From assembly GCA_007922195.1 (NCBI GenBank), contig ML681963.1, positions 52,585,918-52,649,917 on the forward strand: 64,000 nt of DNA. Direction: 5' to 3'. Source of the DNA: Podocnemis expansa. Its lineage: Eukaryota; Chordata; Testudines; Podocnemididae. The position numbers and the translations under genes are program-made. Every line of letters begins with the position of its first letter. Within the stretch, counting starts at the first letter, position 1. The notes under the pieces are model-generated. The model did no database searches. It was given only the letters and a program-made list of their open reading frames with translations, and had not been told where the DNA came from. Positions 61,366-64,000 of this stretch are shown here, piece after piece.

Positions 61366-62544
61366 TCCAGTTCCTCACCCCCTATTTACTCTGAGCAGCT
61401 ATGTGAAGCACTCTGCATTGCACTGAGCTCAAGATAAACCTTCCCTGGTAGCTCACTCCTTTAGGCTAAAAAAAGCCTTGAATGAATTTAATGTATCCAG
61501 ACACAGGACACGCATCCAGTGAGAAAAGCCTTCATCCACAACCAAGCACACAGGAGGAGCAGAAATCACTCCCTCTCCTCATTGCAGCTAAGGGGAAAAG
61601 GGCACATAGATGCTGTAACTTGCAAGCCTGGATTTTTATTCCTTATGACCTGACTAATCAGCCGCTTCACACAGAATCCTTATGTGCTTCCCTGAGCTAA
61701 TGGTAGGTCCTTGGGAACTGTGCTGAGTCAAGTAAACACGGGAAACAAAGTATAGCCAATCTGGGGCTGCAACACACAAGCTAATTCATTTCACTTTATT
61801 CAGCTCTGCTGAGCTTTTATTGTTTATCACCAGTGCAGTCTCCATGGCATCTGATGAAGGCCCTCCAGATAAATCACAGTGTCTAGACTAACTAACTAAC
61901 TAAAATGAAGTTCCATCCCACAGATGAGGTGGAGGCTGATGGATCATACCAGGTGGAGGGTGCATTAAATCTGGGTCACTGGGCTGTATTCTGGAGACCC
62001 TGAGAGCCTTGGTCACCTAACCTAATGCATCTTGAGAACAGAAGGATCTGAACAAACAATGGTATTTTCTCAGCTGCCTAGACTGGAAAGATACATGTGG
62101 GTCAGGGCTTGCACAGGCAGACAACCCTTTTCCCTTCCTGCGATTTGTGCTAGGGAGACAGATTTGAAGAACCAGAGTAAAATTTCTTTGACAATGTAAA
62201 CATCTGTGTTTACTGTGCTCTTTAATGCTACCTTCTTCTGACACACTCTTCCACAGGTATGGAAACCAAACCCTAACTAAAGACTTGTGGAGAAGTGATG
62301 AAACACTGACAGTGAACCCAAGTGTGATATTTTAAATGTTCATATGTTCTCACTGGTGCTACATGTGTGCCTAGATTAAAGGCCCTGAATGGTGGAAAGA
62401 AATCTGATTTGTCCTTCCTTATCACACCATCCTACGTACAATAACAAGGATGTGAATGATAGATGGTAAATTTAGAACAGTGCAGCTTCCTTGCTCCTTA
62501 CACCATGCATTAGAAGTGCATTGTTAGATGGATAAATTAGATGG

Positions 62545-62650
62545 ATGGACAGCATGCATTCAGCCTGTGGAATTCATTGCCACAGGGGCCTCAGAGTCAA
62601 ATACTGGTAGATTTTAAAAACAGATGAGAATGGCGTGACTAATCATGATT
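62545..62650 (+). mobile_element. CR1 LINE fragment
   Basis: Contains tggaattcattgccacaggggcctcagagtcaaatactggtagattttaaaaacaga, which matches the part of CR1 just upstream of its 3' UTR. Confidence 0.6.
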
Positions 62651-64000
62651 ATATACTTTCCTAAGCTTCTTGTGGGCCCTGGAAACCATTGGAAACTGGC
62701 AAACAAGGGATATGTTAGGGATGCTGGGATTAGTATTCAAGTCTGCATCTCACCTTCACATCTATGCATGGTAACTCCTATGATTTTGTTATGCACTGAA
62801 TACATTTATATTTATATGCAAAGCTCTGCTGGGAGCAGATGCCATTTTGGATCCCATTCAAATGAAGCATGTTACAAAGGACACACACACTGCACTTGTA
62901 CATGGAGAATTTACTTTGTTCCCTCAGGTTTTGTTGAGATAAAAATCACACTAAATGGAACTATACAGCTCCATCTGTGGCTGGAAACAAACGGAATACA
63001 TTTCTAATGCCAAAGTTGGTCAACACACATGCTAAAAATGCAACAATCTAATCTTACGCATCAGGCTGCAAACAGACCACTTTAAGAGTCATAAAGGTAT
63101 TTCTTTCTCCCAGATGCATATAGTGCTGCCTCCCTGACTTAGAGGCATGAGGAGGGAGGGGCCTGCCTTCTTCAGTTGCATCCTGTATTGGACATTGCTG
63201 AAGGAAGGATTCAGGAATGGATGGACCAATGCTATGATCTGCTATGACAAATCCTGTGGGGGCTTTTTTAGCCATATGCTGAAGCAATTCAAATAACAGA
63301 AAAATTTTCCTCAATTTAACAGAAAAGTTGTGTTCCTATGTCTATGGAAACTGAACAGGGCAACTTTTATAGGCAAGGAAAGAAAAAGCACTTTTGCTAT
63401 TCAAAAAAACAATCATGGGCCCTATTTTCTAAAGCACTCAGCAGCCAGCTGGCACTAAAGTGGCCAGATTTTCAAGGGAGTTGAGCTCCCATTTAGGCCA
63501 TGAAATGAAGTGCTCAGTACCCAGCAGACTGAACCATTACTATTTTACAAGGTGCTCAGTACCCAGCTAACTGTACCATTTTCACTGGTGGCTTAGCTCT
63601 TATGACAATCTAGCCCGACTCTCACTGCGTCACAGAAGTAAAAATTCCTACTTGTTCCAGAGATTGGAACTTTGCCACAAAATACCAATGGCTGTTGCGG
63701 ATGGCAGGCAAATATGCAGAGCAAGCACCTGGGACCTGGGAACTCTGTGGTGAGCTCAGTCACAGTTCTAAGATTTAATGGGGACAAGGGTTCTGACAAG
63801 CTACAGAAGGAAGGTGAGTTTGTCATGTGCTGATCTGCTCTGCAGAAGGAGATCCACTAATCTCCTCCACTTCTAACCACAGGGAATGGGACCAATTAGG
63901 TGAAAGGGTAGGAAAAAGCAAGGAAGAAAGATTTATGGAGGAAGGGACAATTGAGGTTTTGGGATGAGAAATCCAAAGTCTCAGCACTTTGCAAACACAA
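62651..64000. other. CSMD2 intron, no feature recognised
   Basis: No exon or confident repeat recognised. A near-duplicate phrase, gtgctcagtacccagc, occurs at about 63510 and 63550. Confidence 0.45.

Overview
The window is vertebrate nuclear DNA. It is most likely from a reptile, and probably a turtle: it holds several CR1 LINE 3' ends, many short hAT copies, MIR/CORE-SINE-like copies, and two families that I associate with turtle genomes (short elements whose ends read GGCTATGTCTACACTAG, and long-inverted-repeat elements containing GTGGCACTTTAAAGACTAAC). The species assignment is inference.

One protein-coding gene is supported. Nine minus-strand exons between 59653 and 44007 encode the C-terminal part (about 364 residues) of a CUB and Sushi multiple domains protein. 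They supply the last two Sushi (SCR) domains, a variable linker, a membrane-proximal globular region, one transmembrane helix and a short cytoplasmic tail with an NPMY motif and a C-terminal Thr-Ala-Val PDZ ligand. All exon phases join without error. The tail and linker fit CSMD2 best; CSMD1 is excluded by its different tail, and CSMD3 is less likely. The rest of this very large gene lies beyond 64000. The terminal exon appears to continue as a roughly 6.4 kb 3' UTR down to a poly(A) signal near 37664, and that UTR is loaded with transposon insertions.

Positions 1 to about 37630, downstream of the gene, contain no coding gene I can support. The open frames there are short, lack conserved domains, and several are clearly frames through repeats (for example the GC-rich core of a hAT element at 6949-7513).

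The most interesting content is in the repeats. (1) Six to nine MITE-like elements share their termini and usually 3-bp target duplications, but carry unrelated palindromic cores. Two of them sit inside MIR-like SINEs, so the empty site can be read directly. (2) An element family with long inverted repeats has very variable ends yet clear 10-13 bp target duplications. (3) A tRNA-Val-like head joined to a CR1-like tail lies inside a hAT element that itself lies inside a CR1 copy in the CSMD2 3' UTR. (4) Two related 187-bp hAT copies lie in opposite orientation 720 bp apart in a CSMD2 intron, followed within 12 bp by a hAT-in-hAT nest.
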